Shown here piece by piece: positions 38,439-52,223 of a stretch of 64,000 bases of DNA. A program made the translations under genes and the position numbers. This stretch comes from an uncultured Methanobacteriaceae archaeon (GTDB taxonomy: Archaea; Methanobacteriota; Methanobacteria; Methanobacteriales; Methanobacteriaceae). Location of the stretch: NCBI GenBank assembly GCA_902782945.1, contig CACZOU010000019.1, positions 1-64,000 of the forward strand, written 5' to 3'. How positions within the stretch are numbered: the first letter of the stretch is position 1; each line of letters begins with the position of its first letter. The notes under the pieces are model-generated. The model was not told the DNA's origin, did not search any database, and worked only from the letters and a program-made list of their open reading frames with translations.

Positions 38439-41400
38439 TTATTCTTTAATTACTATTTTAAGTTGTTCGTCTTCAATTTTCCATTCTTTCATATAACCAT
38501 CATCAGTAACGGGTTCAAATACTAATTTATCTGTACGGACCTCATTAGAAATGTAATCTTGATGTGGTATTACAGCATCTTTGAATTCATCACTGCATTC
38601 TACTGTTACATGTATATTAGCTTCTACATTTAAATCTAAATCTTTTCTCATATCTTGTATACGTCTTATTAGTTCACGTGCCATTGCTTCTGAGTATATT
38701 TCTGGTGTTAATTCTGTGTTTACGTATACACTACCACCTTCAAAGTCACAGCTTACTAGATTATCTGGTAATTCTTTCTCGAAGAGTATTTCTTCTTCAT
38801 TTAAGGTTATATCTTTATCATCGAATGATATTGTGTATGTTCCTTCTTTGTTTAATGTATCCTGTACTTCTGCTCCATCAACGTCGTCTTGTTCGAAGTA
38901 TTTTTTAACTCTTCCAAGGTCTCCTCTTAGTTTTGGTCCTAGTATTGACATGTTTGGTTTAGCTATTATTATTGCATTTTCTAGTTCTGAGTCTATTGTT
39001 ATATGTTTAGTGTTTGCTTGTTCTAGTAATACGTTTTCAAGAGAGTTGATTGCATTTTTAATTGATTCGTTCTCGGTTACTATTGTTATATCTTGTACTG
39101 GCCATCTTAATTTGAATCTAGCTACATCTCTTGCATGTGCACTTGCTTCAAGAATATCTCTTATGTAATTCATGTTTTCTTCTAATTGTAGGTCTATTTC
39201 ATTTTCATTGTATACCCAATCTAGCATGTGTACACTTTCAGGTGCATCTTTTTCTACGCCTCTTACAAGGTTTTGATAGATTTCCTCTGTTACATATGGT
39301 GCTATTGGTGCTAATACTCTTATAAGATCTTTTAATGTGTAGTATAATGTGTAGTATGCTCCTACTTTATCAGGATCATCGCTTTCTACCCATGTTCTTC
39401 CTCTGATTAATCTTACATACCATCTGCTTAAATCTTCTAGTATGAAATCTGAGATTTTTTCGGTTGCTCTGTTAAATACTAGTGCATTAATGTCATCTTC
39501 TACTGATTTTATTAGACTGTTTACTCGTGATCTTATCCAGAGGTCTTCTTCTCTGAATACTAAATCATCTTTGTTGTGTTTTGTTGGGTCAAAGTTATCT
39601 AGTGCCATGTATGTTGTTGAGAAATAATATACATTCCATAGTATGTTGAATAGTTTTGCAGAGTTCTGTACTTCTTCCCAATGGAATTTGAGGTCATCCC
39701 ATGGTTTGTTAGCATCTAATAAGTAGAATCTTAGAATATCTGCCCCATACTTTTCTATTACTTCCTCAGGACTTACAACATTTCCTAATGATTTACTCAT
39801 CTTTTTACCCTCTTCATCGAGAGTAAATCCGTGCATTAATACTTTCTTGTATGGTGCTTTTCCAAATGCAGCTACACCTAATCCTAGCTGTGAGTAAAAC
39901 CATCCTCTTGTCTGGTCATGTCCTTCTGCTATGAAATCGTATGGGAACCAGTCGTCAAAGTTTTTAGATGGATTTTGTGGGTAATGTAATGCTGCCCATC
40001 CTGCTACACCAGAATCTATCCATACATCTAGTACGTCAGGTACTCTTTTCATTTCATGTCCACATTCACATGGGATTGTTATGTTGTCTACATGAGGTCT
40101 GTGTACAAAGTCACCTGTTAATGTATCATCGCCAGATAATTCTTTTAATTCTTTCTTGGATCCTACTACTATTTTCTTTCCACATTCTGGACATATCCAT
40201 ATTGGTAATGGTATTCCCCAATATCTTTGTCTTGATATGGTCCAATCTCTAGCATTTTCAACCCAGTTTCTGAATCTGCTTTCTCCAGCCCATGATGGTA
40301 CCCATTCTACTGCATCTAATTGTTCTAGCATTTTGTCTTTTATTTCTGTTACCTTTATGAACCATTGTGTTGTTGCGATATATATGATTGGTGTTTTACA
40401 TCTCCAACAGAATCCTACACGGTGGTTTATTGTTCCTTGTTTTAGTAGTGCATTTTTATGGTATAAATCATGTGTTATTTCATCATTTGTTTCTCTTGTT
40501 GGTTTTGATGCGTATTTTCCTGCTTCTTCTGTGTAGCATCCGTTTTCACCTACTGGACAGAATGGTTTTATTCCATTCTTTATAGATACTTCATAGTCTT
40601 CTGGTCCATGTCCTGGTGCTGTATGTACACAACCAGTACCTTCATCTAGTGTTACGTGTGTACCTAGGATTACTCTGTGATTAAATTCTTTTTGTAATGG
40701 TACTTCTTCCACTAGTGGATGGTTGTATTCTAAACCGTCTAATTCTTTTCCCTGTACTGTCTTAAGTATTGTTTTTTCTGTGTCACCAAAGACTGTGTCT
40801 ATTAGTTCATCAGCCATTATAAATATTTCATCTTTTCCAGTTTCAGGATTAGCTACTTTAACATAGCTGTATTGATAGTCTGGATGTACACTTACTGCAA
40901 GGTTTGATGGTATTGTCCATGGAGTTGTTGTCCAGATTAGAATGTATGTTGTTGCATCATCATATTCCTGTTCTTTTAGTGGGAATTTAACATAAATTGA
41001 TGGGTCTTCTTGTTCACCATATTCTATTTCTGCATTTGCTAATGCTGTTTCACAGTGTGGACACCATGTGATTACTCTTTTATCCTGTACTAGTAAATCA
41101 TTTTTATCTGCTTGTTGTAATGTCCACCAACATGATTCTATATATCCATTATCATAGGTTACGTATGGATCATCCCAGTCCATCCATATACCCATACTTT
41201 TGAATTGTTTTGTCATGTCTTCCTTGTTTTTTATGGCGAATTCTTTACATTTTTCTACAAACTTATCGATTCCGTATTTTTCCTCGATTTCTTGTTTACT
41301 TTTAATATTTAGTAATTCTTCCACCTTGTGTTCTATTGGAAGTCCATGTGTATCCCATCCAGCTTGTCTTCTTAGACTGTATCCAGACATGCTTTTAAAT

Positions 41401-41609
41401 CTTAAGTATGCGTCTTTTAATGTCTTATTCCAAGCTGTTCCTAAATGTATTCTTCCACTACAATATGGTGGTCCATCAAGAAATGAGTATCTTGGTTTAT
41501 GTTCTCGTAGTTTATTTGTTTTGTTATATATATCATTTTCATTCCAAAATGATTCGATTTTCTTTTCTAAATCTTTATTATATCCCTGTTCTACCTCATT
41601 TATTGGCAT
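38439..41609 (-). CDS. ileS: Isoleucyl-tRNA synthetase
   Basis: 1056 residues, class I synthetase of the archaeal/eukaryote-like type. HIGH motif as HLGT (residues 55-58), KMSKS as KMSKSLGN near residue 602, and a large editing (CP1) domain with the [11 protein letters not shown] and [16 protein letters not shown] motifs. Zinc-type cysteines CRTC-like ([29 protein letters not shown]) are spread through. A C-terminal anticodon-binding region completes it. Heads the ileS-purL-S2P-cbiE run. Confidence 0.97.
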   Translation of the reverse strand: MPINEVEQGYNKDLEKKIESFWNENDIYNKTNKLREHKPRYSFLDGPPYCSGRIHLGTAWNKTLKDAYLRFKSMSGYSLRRQAGWDTHGLPIEHKVEELLNIKSKQEIEEKYGIDKFVEKCKEFAIKNKEDMTKQFKSMGIWMDWDDPYVTYDNGYIESCWWTLQQADKNDLLVQDKRVITWCPHCETALANAEIEYGEQEDPSIYVKFPLKEQEYDDATTYILIWTTTPWTIPSNLAVSVHPDYQYSYVKVANPETGKDEIFIMADELIDTVFGDTEKTILKTVQGKELDGLEYNHPLVEEVPLQKEFNHRVILGTHVTLDEGTGCVHTAPGHGPEDYEVSIKNGIKPFCPVGENGCYTEEAGKYASKPTRETNDEITHDLYHKNALLKQGTINHRVGFCWRCKTPIIYIATTQWFIKVTEIKDKMLEQLDAVEWVPSWAGESRFRNWVENARDWTISRQRYWGIPLPIWICPECGKKIVVGSKKELKELSGDDTLTGDFVHRPHVDNITIPCECGHEMKRVPDVLDVWIDSGVAGWAALHYPQNPSKNFDDWFPYDFIAEGHDQTRGWFYSQLGLGVAAFGKAPYKKVLMHGFTLDEEGKKMSKSLGNVVSPEEVIEKYGADILRFYLLDANKPWDDLKFHWEEVQNSAKLFNILWNVYYFSTTYMALDNFDPTKHNKDDLVFREEDLWIRSRVNSLIKSVEDDINALVFNRATEKISDFILEDLSRWYVRLIRGRTWVESDDPDKVGAYYTLYYTLKDLIRVLAPIAPYVTEEIYQNLVRGVEKDAPESVHMLDWVYNENEIDLQLEENMNYIRDILEASAHARDVARFKLRWPVQDITIVTENESIKNAINSLENVLLEQANTKHITIDSELENAIIIAKPNMSILGPKLRGDLGRVKKYFEQDDVDGAEVQDTLNKEGTYTISFDDKDITLNEEEILFEKELPDNLVSCDFEGGSVYVNTELTPEIYSEAMARELIRRIQDMRKDLDLNVEANIHVTVECSDEFKDAVIPHQDYISNEVRTDKLVFEPVTDDGYMKEWKIEDEQLKIVIKE

Positions 41610-41909
41610 ACAGAATCTCCTTTTATGTTTTATTTAATTATTGGGAAGTGTATTCATGAGTTTATGGTTTAAGTGTTTAATGAATAAATCCCTTTAGTAT
41701 ATCTATAATCTCATCATTTAATAGATGACATTATAATCATTAATATATTTGTAAGTACTAACAATAATATCTAACCATTTTATCTTATTATACAAATCAA
41801 GGAGTAATTCATAAAACTTTTATTGTTATCTATTTCTCCAGTTATTATCCTATTTATTACATGAAAGTATAATATAATAATTAATGAATAGGATTGGGTG
41901 AACATATAG
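41610..41909. other. Promoter region between divergent ileS and flavoprotein genes
   Basis: About 300 bp, AT-rich, with no gene. An AAGGAG at 41801 is not followed by a start codon at a usable distance. I see no T-box- or riboswitch-like structure. Confidence 0.4.
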
Positions 41910-42683
41910 ATGAATTATTTAATTATTAATGGAAGTCCTAGACGTGAAAATACATGGAAGATTGTTGAGAGAGTTAAGGACACCTTATCAGATAGAAATA
42001 ATGATGCATCATTTGAAGAGATTGATTTACTAGATATTAATTTACCTCCTTGTATTGGATGTTATAGTTGTTTTACTAAAGGAGAATCTACTTGTCCTCA
42101 CAGTAGTATTATTGAACCAATTGTTGAAAAAATGAAGAAATGTGATGGATTCATAATAACAAGCCCTGTATATGCTTTGAATGTGACCGGTTTGATTAAA
42201 AATTTCATAGATCATTTAGCATACTTTTATCATAGGCCTTACTTTTTTAAGAAAAAAGCTATGATAGTTGTAACTACTGCCGGGTCAGGACATAATAAAG
42301 TGGGAGATTATCTTGATGAGACATTACGTAATTGGGGATATAATGAACGTTTCAAACTATGCTTTGTTACCGCTCATGATACAAAAGGCAGTCTTCCATT
42401 GAAAACTAAGCAGAAGATTGATGCTGTAACAAATAAATTCTATAATAGTATTTACAGTAAAAGTCTTAAAAGTCCTGATAGAAAAGCATTATTCTATTAT
42501 AATCTATGGAGAGCTATGGCCTATAATAACCATGTGCCTCTAGATAATAAGTATTGGGTTGATAATGATATGATTAACAATGAATTTCATCCAGATATTC
42601 CATGTAATTCATTAAAAAAGATTCCATACAAGATTTTTTATAGAATATTATTAGGATTTCTTAGTCGTAATACTGTGAAATAA
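41910..42683 (+). CDS. Iron-sulfur flavoprotein-like NAD(P)H-dependent FMN reductase
   Basis: 257 residues. Flavodoxin-like fold with the FMN loop NGSPRRENTW (about 8-17) and SPVYALNVTGLIKNFIDH. The compact cysteine cluster C48-x2-C51-x2-C54-x7-C62 matches the C-x2-C-x2-C-x4-7-C motif of the iron-sulfur flavoproteins known from methanogens, which transfer electrons to oxygen species or ferredoxin partners. The basic C-terminal region is longer than usual. A ribosome binding site GGGTGA precedes the ATG. Monocistronic. Confidence 0.8.
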   Translation: MNYLIINGSPRRENTWKIVERVKDTLSDRNNDASFEEIDLLDINLPPCIGCYSCFTKGESTCPHSSIIEPIVEKMKKCDGFIITSPVYALNVTGLIKNFIDHLAYFYHRPYFFKKKAMIVVTTAGSGHNKVGDYLDETLRNWGYNERFKLCFVTAHDTKGSLPLKTKQKIDAVTNKFYNSIYSKSLKSPDRKALFYYNLWRAMAYNNHVPLDNKYWVDNDMINNEFHPDIPCNSLKKIPYKIFYRILLGFLSRNTVK

Positions 42684-42815
42684 TCATTTAATAAAAAAAA
42701 TATATCCATTATGGATTCTAATTCTCCACCATATTTTTATTTCTATTTTAATGAAGAATTTATAAAAAAATATTTAAAAAAAAATAGTTAAGTAAGTATT
42801 ATTTAACTATACTAC

Positions 42816-44039
42816 TTAAAATGTTCTGAGTTTTCCTTCTAACATGAAGTCTTTGATGTCAGTTATGTTTTCTAACCATCTGTCAATGATTCTGGTTACA
42901 TCTTCTTCTACATCTTCAACAGTGTATCCATCTTCGGTTTGGATTTGTGCTCTTGCTGTTTTAGGTTGGTCGATAGGTTTACCAATTTGACTTAATATAA
43001 TCATGTCAATGTTTTTTACTCCTTCAACATCATTTACTACTTCTCTTGTTATTTCATTTGAGAGTAAGTTGTATATTTTACCTACGTGGTTAATAGGGTT
43101 TTTACCGGATGTTGCTTCCATGGACATTGGTCTGTTTGGAGTTATTAATCCATTTGCTCTGTTTCCTCTACCTACTGAACCATCATCTCCCATTTCAGCA
43201 CTTGTACCTGTTACTGTTAAATAGTATCCTGATTCATCTTTTTTAGTTTCATCGTCTGCTGTGTTGATTAATGTTTCTACGTTTAAATCAGTTGTTTTTG
43301 CAGCTAAATCTTCTACTATGTCTGTTAATTCATGTTTCATGTTAATGTATGAGTCTACATCATCAACATATTTTGATACGAAAGCTGCTGCTATTGTTAA
43401 TGTAATGTTATCATTTTCACGAAGACCCATTACTTTTATATCTTCTCCTACGTGAGGATATTGTTTTTTGAAGTCTTTACTGTTTAATAATTCCTCTGTT
43501 TTTAATACTAGATTTTCTGTTTCAGTAAATGGTGCAAATCCTACTCCAAATGATGTATCATTTGATGATGGTATGTCGTTTGGTCTTTGGAATACATCTC
43601 TTAGGTCAGCTGAACCTTGTCCTATTTTACATTCTACAACTGTACCATATTCAACGTCTAAGTTTATAATAGTATCATTTAGGAATTGTTTTGCTGCTTG
43701 TATAGCTATTGTGTCTACTCCTACTTTATGTGTTTCACCATTTGGTAGGGTAAACTCGTTTGCTGCTCTTCCTGTTAATAATATTTGGATTGGTTTTATA
43801 ATTTGTCCGCCACCGAATTTAGGATCAGATTCACCTGCGGTAATTTGTACTTCATCAGTATTGTGGTGTAATACATGTCCTGCTTTTTCTTTGTATGTTT
43901 GTGATAAAACTCTACTTACAGTCTCTGCAATTCCATCACTTATACTGTCAGGGTGACCTATTCCTTTTCTTTCTACTACTTCTATCTCATTTTGTCCTGC
44001 TGTTTTTCCTATAGCTTTTTCGATTTTTATATTGCGCAT
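42816..44039 (-). CDS. mat: S-adenosylmethionine synthetase, archaeal type
   Basis: 407 residues. Archaeal methionine adenosyltransferase, distant from bacterial MetK. N-terminal [19 protein letters not shown] with the catalytic His and Asp; [41 protein letters not shown] near 300, which includes the ATP loop. Supplies SAM for corrin and F430 methylations (CbiE here) and tRNA modification. ATG with GAGGTG ribosome binding site. Confidence 0.96.
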   Translation of the reverse strand: MRNIKIEKAIGKTAGQNEIEVVERKGIGHPDSISDGIAETVSRVLSQTYKEKAGHVLHHNTDEVQITAGESDPKFGGGQIIKPIQILLTGRAANEFTLPNGETHKVGVDTIAIQAAKQFLNDTIINLDVEYGTVVECKIGQGSADLRDVFQRPNDIPSSNDTSFGVGFAPFTETENLVLKTEELLNSKDFKKQYPHVGEDIKVMGLRENDNITLTIAAAFVSKYVDDVDSYINMKHELTDIVEDLAAKTTDLNVETLINTADDETKKDESGYYLTVTGTSAEMGDDGSVGRGNRANGLITPNRPMSMEATSGKNPINHVGKIYNLLSNEITREVVNDVEGVKNIDMIILSQIGKPIDQPKTARAQIQTEDGYTVEDVEEDVTRIIDRWLENITDIKDFMLEGKLRTF

Positions 44040-44325
44040 TGCTACACCTCTTATTTTCTGTGTTAAAAATGATTTATGACTCTAATTTTTGTTAAAAAAA
44101 ACTAATGATTGTAATTTTTGTTGAAAAAATATTTTACTATATTATGATGTTAATTTAATCAAACCATTATAATAAGTATATTTATTTTTTAAATATTTAA
44201 TAGTTTTAGTTGGTAATACCTGAGATTTTAGCTTCTTTTATATTATTCTATTTTCAATGAATAATTAATAAACTAACAAAACAATTATTGTATAATGATA
44301 ATATATTATAAAATAATATTATATT
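44040..44325. other. Divergent promoter region
   Basis: About 290 bp. Two short imperfect direct repeats (TAATTTTTGTT blocks at about 44080 and 44113). For the right-hand gene a TATA-like ATATATTATAAAATAAT ends only about 25 nt before the ATG, and there is no ribosome binding site, suggesting a leaderless transcript. Confidence 0.35.
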
Positions 44326-45549
44326 ATGTATAAAATTATAATAAATAACAAAAATAATGAACAAATTATAATAAAAACAAATTATGCATCAAGTTATGTT
44401 AAAAGAATGAAAGGGTTAATGTTTCAAGAAAACATTACCCCACTACTATTCAAACAAAAAAATTCAAACAAGTACCTCTCAGCAATACACACTATGTTCA
44501 TGAAAAAGACAATAGACATTCTCTACATAAATACAGAAGATAAGATAGAAGAAATGATAACATTACAGCCATGGAAAATACACATACCAAACAAATCAAA
44601 TACAAAATACATAATTGAATTACCCGAAAATACTATTAAAAAAAATAACATAACACTAAATAATAAGATAAAAGTCGTGAAAATCATGAAACTATTAAAA
44701 AATAATGATGAACATGTAAATAACAGCATGATTGCACGCAGCACAATACAAACAGCCATGAATACTACGCGCGATAAATTAAATAGGGGAACATTTAAAG
44801 AAAATGAGTATGAAGTAGTACCTTTAACTATTCAAGATAAGAGAATACCATCAGAATTTGATGGATATCGAATAGTACATTTAACAGATTTACATTTAGG
44901 TCAGTGGATAAATCAGAAAAAATTGGATGGAATTGTTAAGTTAACAAACAAACAACACCCTGATTTAATAGTAATGACAGGAGATTACATGTCCTACCAG
45001 GCAGATAAATACATTCCACAATTAGAAGAAAGTCTAAAAAATCTCAAATCAAAGGATGCAACATTATCAGTACTAGGAAATCATGACCACTGGACAAATC
45101 CTGAAAAAATCAAAGAAGCACTGAAAAAAGACAATATAATAAACTTAGAAAATGAAGTATACACTATCACACGAAATAACAAGAAACTACAAATTGCAGG
45201 AGCTGACAGTGTAACTGTAGGAAAAGATGATATAAAAAAGATAGAAAAACAGTTAGATAAAAATGCTCCAGCAATCATGTTAGTACATGAGCCAGACTTT
45301 GCAGATACAACAGCACAATTAGACCAATTCATACTGCAATTATCAGGACATAGTCATGGCGGACAAATAAGCATACCTAAAATTGGAACTCCTGTTAGAG
45401 GAAAGAATTTCATAAAATATCCAAAAGGAAAATACAAAGTAAAAAATATGATACAATACACTAGTAGTGGAGTAGGAACTAATACATTTTGGTTAAGAAT
45501 AAACTGTCCCCCAGAAATAACAAAAATTACCTTGAGGACAAAAGAATGA
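44326..45549 (+). CDS. DUF192 domain fused to a metallophosphoesterase
   Basis: 407 residues in one frame. Residues about 1-118 match DUF192 (ASSYVKRMKGLMFQ, IHTMFMKKTIDILYI), a small beta-barrel often exported or membrane-linked. After a linker of about 40 polar residues, residues about 165-405 form a calcineurin-like phosphoesterase with all metal motifs: DLH (188-190), GD (219-220), GNHD (251-254), HEPD and GHSHGGQ. The second part resembles YaeI-type phosphodiesterases. Its stop overlaps the next start (ATGA). The transcript may be leaderless. Combination of the two domains is unusual. Confidence 0.85.
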   Translation: MYKIIINNKNNEQIIIKTNYASSYVKRMKGLMFQENITPLLFKQKNSNKYLSAIHTMFMKKTIDILYINTEDKIEEMITLQPWKIHIPNKSNTKYIIELPENTIKKNNITLNNKIKVVKIMKLLKNNDEHVNNSMIARSTIQTAMNTTRDKLNRGTFKENEYEVVPLTIQDKRIPSEFDGYRIVHLTDLHLGQWINQKKLDGIVKLTNKQHPDLIVMTGDYMSYQADKYIPQLEESLKNLKSKDATLSVLGNHDHWTNPEKIKEALKKDNIINLENEVYTITRNNKKLQIAGADSVTVGKDDIKKIEKQLDKNAPAIMLVHEPDFADTTAQLDQFILQLSGHSHGGQISIPKIGTPVRGKNFIKYPKGKYKVKNMIQYTSSGVGTNTFWLRINCPPEITKITLRTKE

Positions 45550-46256
45550 GAATAATATGGGCAATAACAGGAGCAGGACATCTTATAAAAGAAAGTATTG
45601 ATGTACTAGAAAAGATAAGCGAAGAACATGAAATAACAATAATAACAAGTAAAGCTGGAGAGGAAGTACTGCAATTATATGGGTATACTAACACGATAAA
45701 TAATATAATCACTAAGAACAAGAATAATCAACTGATAAAAGATGAAAATCAGCAGTATAGTTATCCATTCTCTGGAAAGATAACAGAATACAAGTATGAT
45801 TTAATAATAATAGCACCTGCAACAGCAAACACAACAGCAAAAATAGTACATGGAATAGCAGATACACTTATAACCAATGTGGCAGCACAGTCAGGAAAAG
45901 GCAGAATACCTCTACTTATAATTCCAGTAGACCAGAAAGAAGGTCTGCTACAGACACAAATACCACCATACATAGATAAAAAATTATGTAAAAAACATGA
46001 CCCCTGTTATGCTAACAGATATTGTCCGGAAGATGCTATACATCCACCGAAAATAGATGCTACAAAGTGCACAAGCTGTAAAAAATGTGAAAAAAAATGT
46101 CCAGAAAATGCAATAATAACTGATAAAATCATAGAAATATACATAAGAAAAATAGATGCAGATAATGCTAAACATCTAAACAATATAGAAAATATAACAA
46201 CATTAGAAAAACCAGAGGAAATACTAGAAAAAATAAGAAAAATGGAGAAAAATTAA
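45546..46256 (+). CDS. Flavoprotein with C-terminal ferredoxin domain (archaeoflavoprotein/dihydromethanopterin reductase-like)
   Basis: 236 residues. N-terminal flavoprotein domain of the UbiX/Dfp type (MRIIWAITGAGHLIKESIDVL; APATANTTAKIVHGIADT with the FMN-binding region). C-terminal part has CYANRYCPEDAIHPPKIDATKC and CTSCKKCEKKCPEN, one [4Fe-4S] motif complete plus further cysteines. This architecture is annotated as archaeoflavoprotein AfpA or dihydromethanopterin reductase (acceptor). I cannot tell which. Starts in ATGA overlap with the gene before and ends 4 bp into a convergent gene. Confidence 0.75.
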   Translation: MRIIWAITGAGHLIKESIDVLEKISEEHEITIITSKAGEEVLQLYGYTNTINNIITKNKNNQLIKDENQQYSYPFSGKITEYKYDLIIIAPATANTTAKIVHGIADTLITNVAAQSGKGRIPLLIIPVDQKEGLLQTQIPPYIDKKLCKKHDPCYANRYCPEDAIHPPKIDATKCTSCKKCEKKCPENAIITDKIIEIYIRKIDADNAKHLNNIENITTLEKPEEILEKIRKMEKN

Positions 46257-48412
46257 TTCTCCACCTTATTCTCCCATGAATTTTTAATCTCTTTTTTGAA
46301 GAATTTATAAACATTCTCAGCGCCAATAATAGGCTCGTTTAACTCCCAATTACTAGGATATAATATAAATGGTTCTTGCTGAGTACTGCCAGCACCACCA
46401 TGACTACCAATTAACTCTTCAAATGCATATACCTGGTCATTATATGAGTCATATTCACTGTTAACAAGAATATCTGGAACATGTTCAAAGCTATCTGTAC
46501 GTTTTAAGTGACTGACGATGTTTTCACCATATTTATCGAGAAAATGGTCACCAACATATTTATCATCATCCATGTAATAAACATCATCATTACATAAACA
46601 GATTGTTCCATATATAGCACTATGAACCATTACAAATCCGATACCTGGATGTTTTGCTAAACCGCTTATAAGTCCGGGGAATGCATCTTCTATCTGTTCA
46701 TATGTTAATCTAGTAGACCAGTCTGTGAAGTAGATTAAACCAAGATTTCCTGAAGCAAGTACAATTGTTTGAGCTTCTTCAATACTAACCTCATCATGGG
46801 GTAAATGTATGTCAAGACCTACCTCCTCTGCAATATCATTAAGTCTGTCAATAACTGGTTCACCATCAGTCAGTAATTCTTTTTTCCTTTTAATTTCAGT
46901 AATATATTTCTGATATACTTCATTATCACTGAAATCCCTTATATGGTCTAGTGTATCATCAAAGGTATTATCAAGTTTATGTGTTAGTTTTCTTCTATTT
47001 TTTGAAGCATAATCCTTTAAGGAGAAATGTTCGATGAAGTGGTCATCGTTAGAGTGAAGTATACTGTGTATAGTAACACTCTCAGGAAGAAGTTCATCCA
47101 CTAATTCTTTAAGAGAAATACCAAATTTTTGTTTAAATGTTGGTCCTTCTGATTGACCATGATCAGATAATACTATGAGATTATATTTACGTTTTGATGA
47201 TTGAATTGCTTTTTCAAGGTAACTAAATTGTTTATCAATTTGACGAAGAGCATAAAAAGCATCATAATCACGAATACCTGAGTGATGAGCAATTTCATCA
47301 TAGCCCATATATGTTGTATATACTGTATCACGTTGTCCTGCGAAGATATCACCAATAAGAGTGAATGTTGATGCTTCTCTCATTACAACATTAGCCCCTG
47401 CACGACCAAAGAAGTACAAAAAACCTCTGAAAGATAATCTTGGTTTAATATTTCTTATTGGATGATATATTCTTGAACATAATTCCATGAACATATCCCA
47501 TAAGAATAGGATTAGTACTCTTGCAATGAAATAGGGGTTAGAGTATACATAGTACCATGATTTTGAATAGAATCCCTTGATAGATCCTAGTTTACTAAAT
47601 GTTAACAAGTAATCTGATGCATCACCTGAGAATAGATTACTTCTACTAGCACCATTATTTGATAATAATCCATTATGATTAGAGATACGTTCTTCTATCA
47701 TTGTTGCATCACCAAATCCATTTGATGATACTAGTTTATTATTATTCTCTTTTTCAACCCATCGAAATGCTGGTATATTCTTATTATTACCATGAAGTAT
47801 ACCTGCCTGTGATGCTCCTGTTTGACTTGATAAATCTGTCTCCCATTTAGTTAATTTATGTGTACCTTCATCAATCCATCTTTTTAATGTTGGCATATCT
47901 CCCCTGTCTATTGCTTGTTCTAGAATATTACGAGCTAATCCATCAATTTCTAGGAAGATAAAACCATCTTTATCTGAAATATTTTTATTGTTGAATTCCA
48001 TTTCCTTTTTAAGAACATAACGGTAATATGTACTTGTCTCATCAACATTAAGTATAAATGAGAGTATTGAATTGATAATTCCTATAACTAGGGGTACTGT
48101 GAATATTGATGAACCGGTTATACTAAATTCCGGTATAAAAAAAGATAATAAAGATAATATAAATCCATCAAGAAGAAACGTACCTATACCTAACGTGAAT
48201 ACAATAAAACTCAGTGATATATATGAGACTAGTGGCCATAATATAGCATTAGCAACTGCTAAGGTTAATAGAACTATAACGGCTGTTCTAAGATCAGGAA
48301 TGTGCATTCCACCAAAATAAGGTGCTATATTAAAGAATATATAAACTTCTAAAAAAAAGAAAAATATTAATTTAGCTATTCTGACAACTCGTTCTTTTAA
48401 TAGTTTATCCAA
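46253..48412 (-). CDS. Membrane-anchored alkaline phosphatase-superfamily phosphodiesterase with N-terminal holin-like helices
   Basis: 719 residues. The first about 125 residues hold four transmembrane helices like the phage-holin/4TMR family. The rest is a soluble type I phosphodiesterase/nucleotide pyrophosphatase-like domain with FLEIDGLARNILEQAIDRGDMPTL, SSQTGASQAGILHGNN (nucleophile region), and VLSDHGQSEGPTF as the metal site. It probably acts on lipid-linked or nucleotide phosphodiesters at the membrane. Start is a TTG at 48412, 8 nt after GGAGG. C-terminal residues include GSHGGAGSTQQEPFILYP. Confidence 0.82.
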   Translation of the reverse strand: MDKLLKERVVRIAKLIFFFFLEVYIFFNIAPYFGGMHIPDLRTAVIVLLTLAVANAILWPLVSYISLSFIVFTLGIGTFLLDGFILSLLSFFIPEFSITGSSIFTVPLVIGIINSILSFILNVDETSTYYRYVLKKEMEFNNKNISDKDGFIFLEIDGLARNILEQAIDRGDMPTLKRWIDEGTHKLTKWETDLSSQTGASQAGILHGNNKNIPAFRWVEKENNNKLVSSNGFGDATMIEERISNHNGLLSNNGASRSNLFSGDASDYLLTFSKLGSIKGFYSKSWYYVYSNPYFIARVLILFLWDMFMELCSRIYHPIRNIKPRLSFRGFLYFFGRAGANVVMREASTFTLIGDIFAGQRDTVYTTYMGYDEIAHHSGIRDYDAFYALRQIDKQFSYLEKAIQSSKRKYNLIVLSDHGQSEGPTFKQKFGISLKELVDELLPESVTIHSILHSNDDHFIEHFSLKDYASKNRRKLTHKLDNTFDDTLDHIRDFSDNEVYQKYITEIKRKKELLTDGEPVIDRLNDIAEEVGLDIHLPHDEVSIEEAQTIVLASGNLGLIYFTDWSTRLTYEQIEDAFPGLISGLAKHPGIGFVMVHSAIYGTICLCNDDVYYMDDDKYVGDHFLDKYGENIVSHLKRTDSFEHVPDILVNSEYDSYNDQVYAFEELIGSHGGAGSTQQEPFILYPSNWELNEPIIGAENVYKFFKKEIKNSWENKVEN

Positions 48413-48456
48413 TTAAAAAACCTCCAGAATAGTTAATTATAGAAAAAAAATGTTTT

Positions 48457-48477
48457 GGGAGATGTTATATATCTCCC
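48457..48477 (-). terminator. Intrinsic-type terminator of glyA
   Basis: Perfect 7-bp stem (GGGAGAT / ATCTCCC) 16 bp after the glyA stop, followed on the minus strand by an eight-T run (plus-strand A run at 48443-48450). Confidence 0.65.
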
Positions 48478-48492
48478 TGTTAATAGGATTAC

Positions 48493-49761
48493 TTAAAATT
48501 CTATGTAATCGTAAGCTTCGCATCCATCATCAAAGGAGTAGTGAACTTTGGTGAAGTCTTGCATGAATTCTGTTACATCATCAGTTACATCTTTTCCATC
48601 AATTACTACTTGTTTAATGAATTCTGCTACTTGACTCATTTCACTTTCTTTGAGTCCACGGTGTGTTAATTCTTGTGTACCTAATCTTAATCCTGATGGG
48701 TCATCACTGTTGTTTACATCGTCCCATGGGAGTAGGTTTTTGTTTAATATAATGTTGTTGTTTTGTAATGTTTTTGCCATGTCAGATACATCACCGTATT
48801 CTCGTACATCCATAGCTACTTGGTGTGATTCTGTGAATCCTTGTTCTTCGCATAATACATTGAAACCTAATTCGTATAAGTCTTGAGCTAATGCTTGAGC
48901 GTTTTTGATTGTTTGTTTTGCGTATGCTTCTCCGAATTCCATCATTTCTGCTGTTGCTATTCCTAAACCTGCTACGTGGTGTAGGTGATGATTACTTACT
49001 AGACCTGGGAATACACAGTTATCAATTTTCTTGTGAAGTTCTTCTTTACATAAAATGATACCTCCCTGTGGTCCTGGGAATGTTTTGTGTGTACTTCCTG
49101 TTATAACATCAGCACCTTCTTTTACAGGGTCTTGGAATTGATTTCCAGCAATTAATCCTAGTACGTGTGCTCCATCATAGATTACTTTTGCTCCAACTTC
49201 TTGAGCTGCTTCGGATATTTCTTTTACAGGGTGTGGGAATAAGAATAAACTTCCACCAAGAACTATTGCTTTAGGTTCTTTATCTCTTATTTTTGCTTGT
49301 GCTTTATCAATGTCTACATTCATTATGTCTGTATCCATAGGTAGTGATGATATTTTTAGTCCTCTTACACCAGCAGCACTAACTCCTGCGTGGCTGATGT
49401 GTCCTCCTTCTGGTACATTAATGGTTAGTACTCTGTCACCAGGTTCAGTTAATGCAAAGAAACTTGCTAAATTTGCTACTACTCCAGATGTTGGTTGTAC
49501 GTTAGCATGATCTGCTCCAAATAACTTTTCTGATAAGTCAATTGTTATTTGTTCAATATCATCGATGTAGTCACATCCTTCATATTTTCTTTCACCTGGT
49601 AATCCTTCTGCATATCTGTGTGATAAATCAGAAGCCATTGCCTCTCTTACAGATCTACTAGTGATGTTTTCACTAGCAATTAAGTTTAAACTGTTTTTCA
49701 TCCAATCGTGATGTTTTTTAGTTAAATTTTTAATCTCTTGTGCGTATTCCAAATTAGACAT
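48493..49761 (-). CDS. glyA: Serine hydroxymethyltransferase
   Basis: 422 residues from the ATG at 49761, with AAGGAGG 9 nt upstream; an ATG 30 bp earlier is rejected because it has no site. Makes glycine from serine and passes a one-carbon unit to tetrahydromethanopterin in methanogens. The PLP Lys is in [14 protein letters not shown]; the SENITS-type motif is [15 protein letters not shown]. The C-terminal region matches the archaeal form. Own terminator downstream; hdrA is the next gene upstream. Confidence 0.96.
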   Translation of the reverse strand: MSNLEYAQEIKNLTKKHHDWMKNSLNLIASENITSRSVREAMASDLSHRYAEGLPGERKYEGCDYIDDIEQITIDLSEKLFGADHANVQPTSGVVANLASFFALTEPGDRVLTINVPEGGHISHAGVSAAGVRGLKISSLPMDTDIMNVDIDKAQAKIRDKEPKAIVLGGSLFLFPHPVKEISEAAQEVGAKVIYDGAHVLGLIAGNQFQDPVKEGADVITGSTHKTFPGPQGGIILCKEELHKKIDNCVFPGLVSNHHLHHVAGLGIATAEMMEFGEAYAKQTIKNAQALAQDLYELGFNVLCEEQGFTESHQVAMDVREYGDVSDMAKTLQNNNIILNKNLLPWDDVNNSDDPSGLRLGTQELTHRGLKESEMSQVAEFIKQVVIDGKDVTDDVTEFMQDFTKVHYSFDDGCEAYDYIEF

Positions 49762-50016
49762 TAAATATATTCCTCCAAAATAAGGTTTCAAGTATTAATT
49801 TAATTTTTATATAACTAATTAAATCATCTGCTTTTATTTGATGATTTGTAAATTTACGTTTTGTAGTTAATAGATTACTCTATAGTATATGTTATATTAT
49901 TTAGTATTATAATTAATTTATGTTAAAAATAGTTTTTTTATTAATGAAATTATATGATTTGCAATGAATTTGAAAAAATAGAGTAATTGATTTTTATTTA
50001 ATAAAAAGTAAAATAA

Positions 50017-50036
50017 GGGAAGGTAATTCTTCCTCC
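50017..50036 (-). terminator. Hairpin terminator of hdrA
   Basis: GGAAG / CTTCC stem with extra G-C pairs, 22 bp after the hdrA stop, followed on the minus strand by T-rich sequence (TTATTTTACTTTTTATT). Confidence 0.4.
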
Positions 50037-50057
50037 TTTTTACTCTTGCTTAACAGC

Positions 50058-52010
<1,953 letters not shown>

Positions 52011-52223
52011 GTTAAATCACCTATTTAATTAAGACTATGCGTTCAAAATTTAGCTTTTTTTTATTAAAAAAAATCTTTTAAAAAAATTTTGTTAACTATT
52101 AAAAATTTAACAAATTATATCCTATAATCTAAGTTAAGAAAACTTAATATTTAAACTTTTTTAAAGTTCGTTTAAAAACAAATTAATCTTGTTAATGATA
52201 AAAAAATAGAAAAAAAGAGAAGA

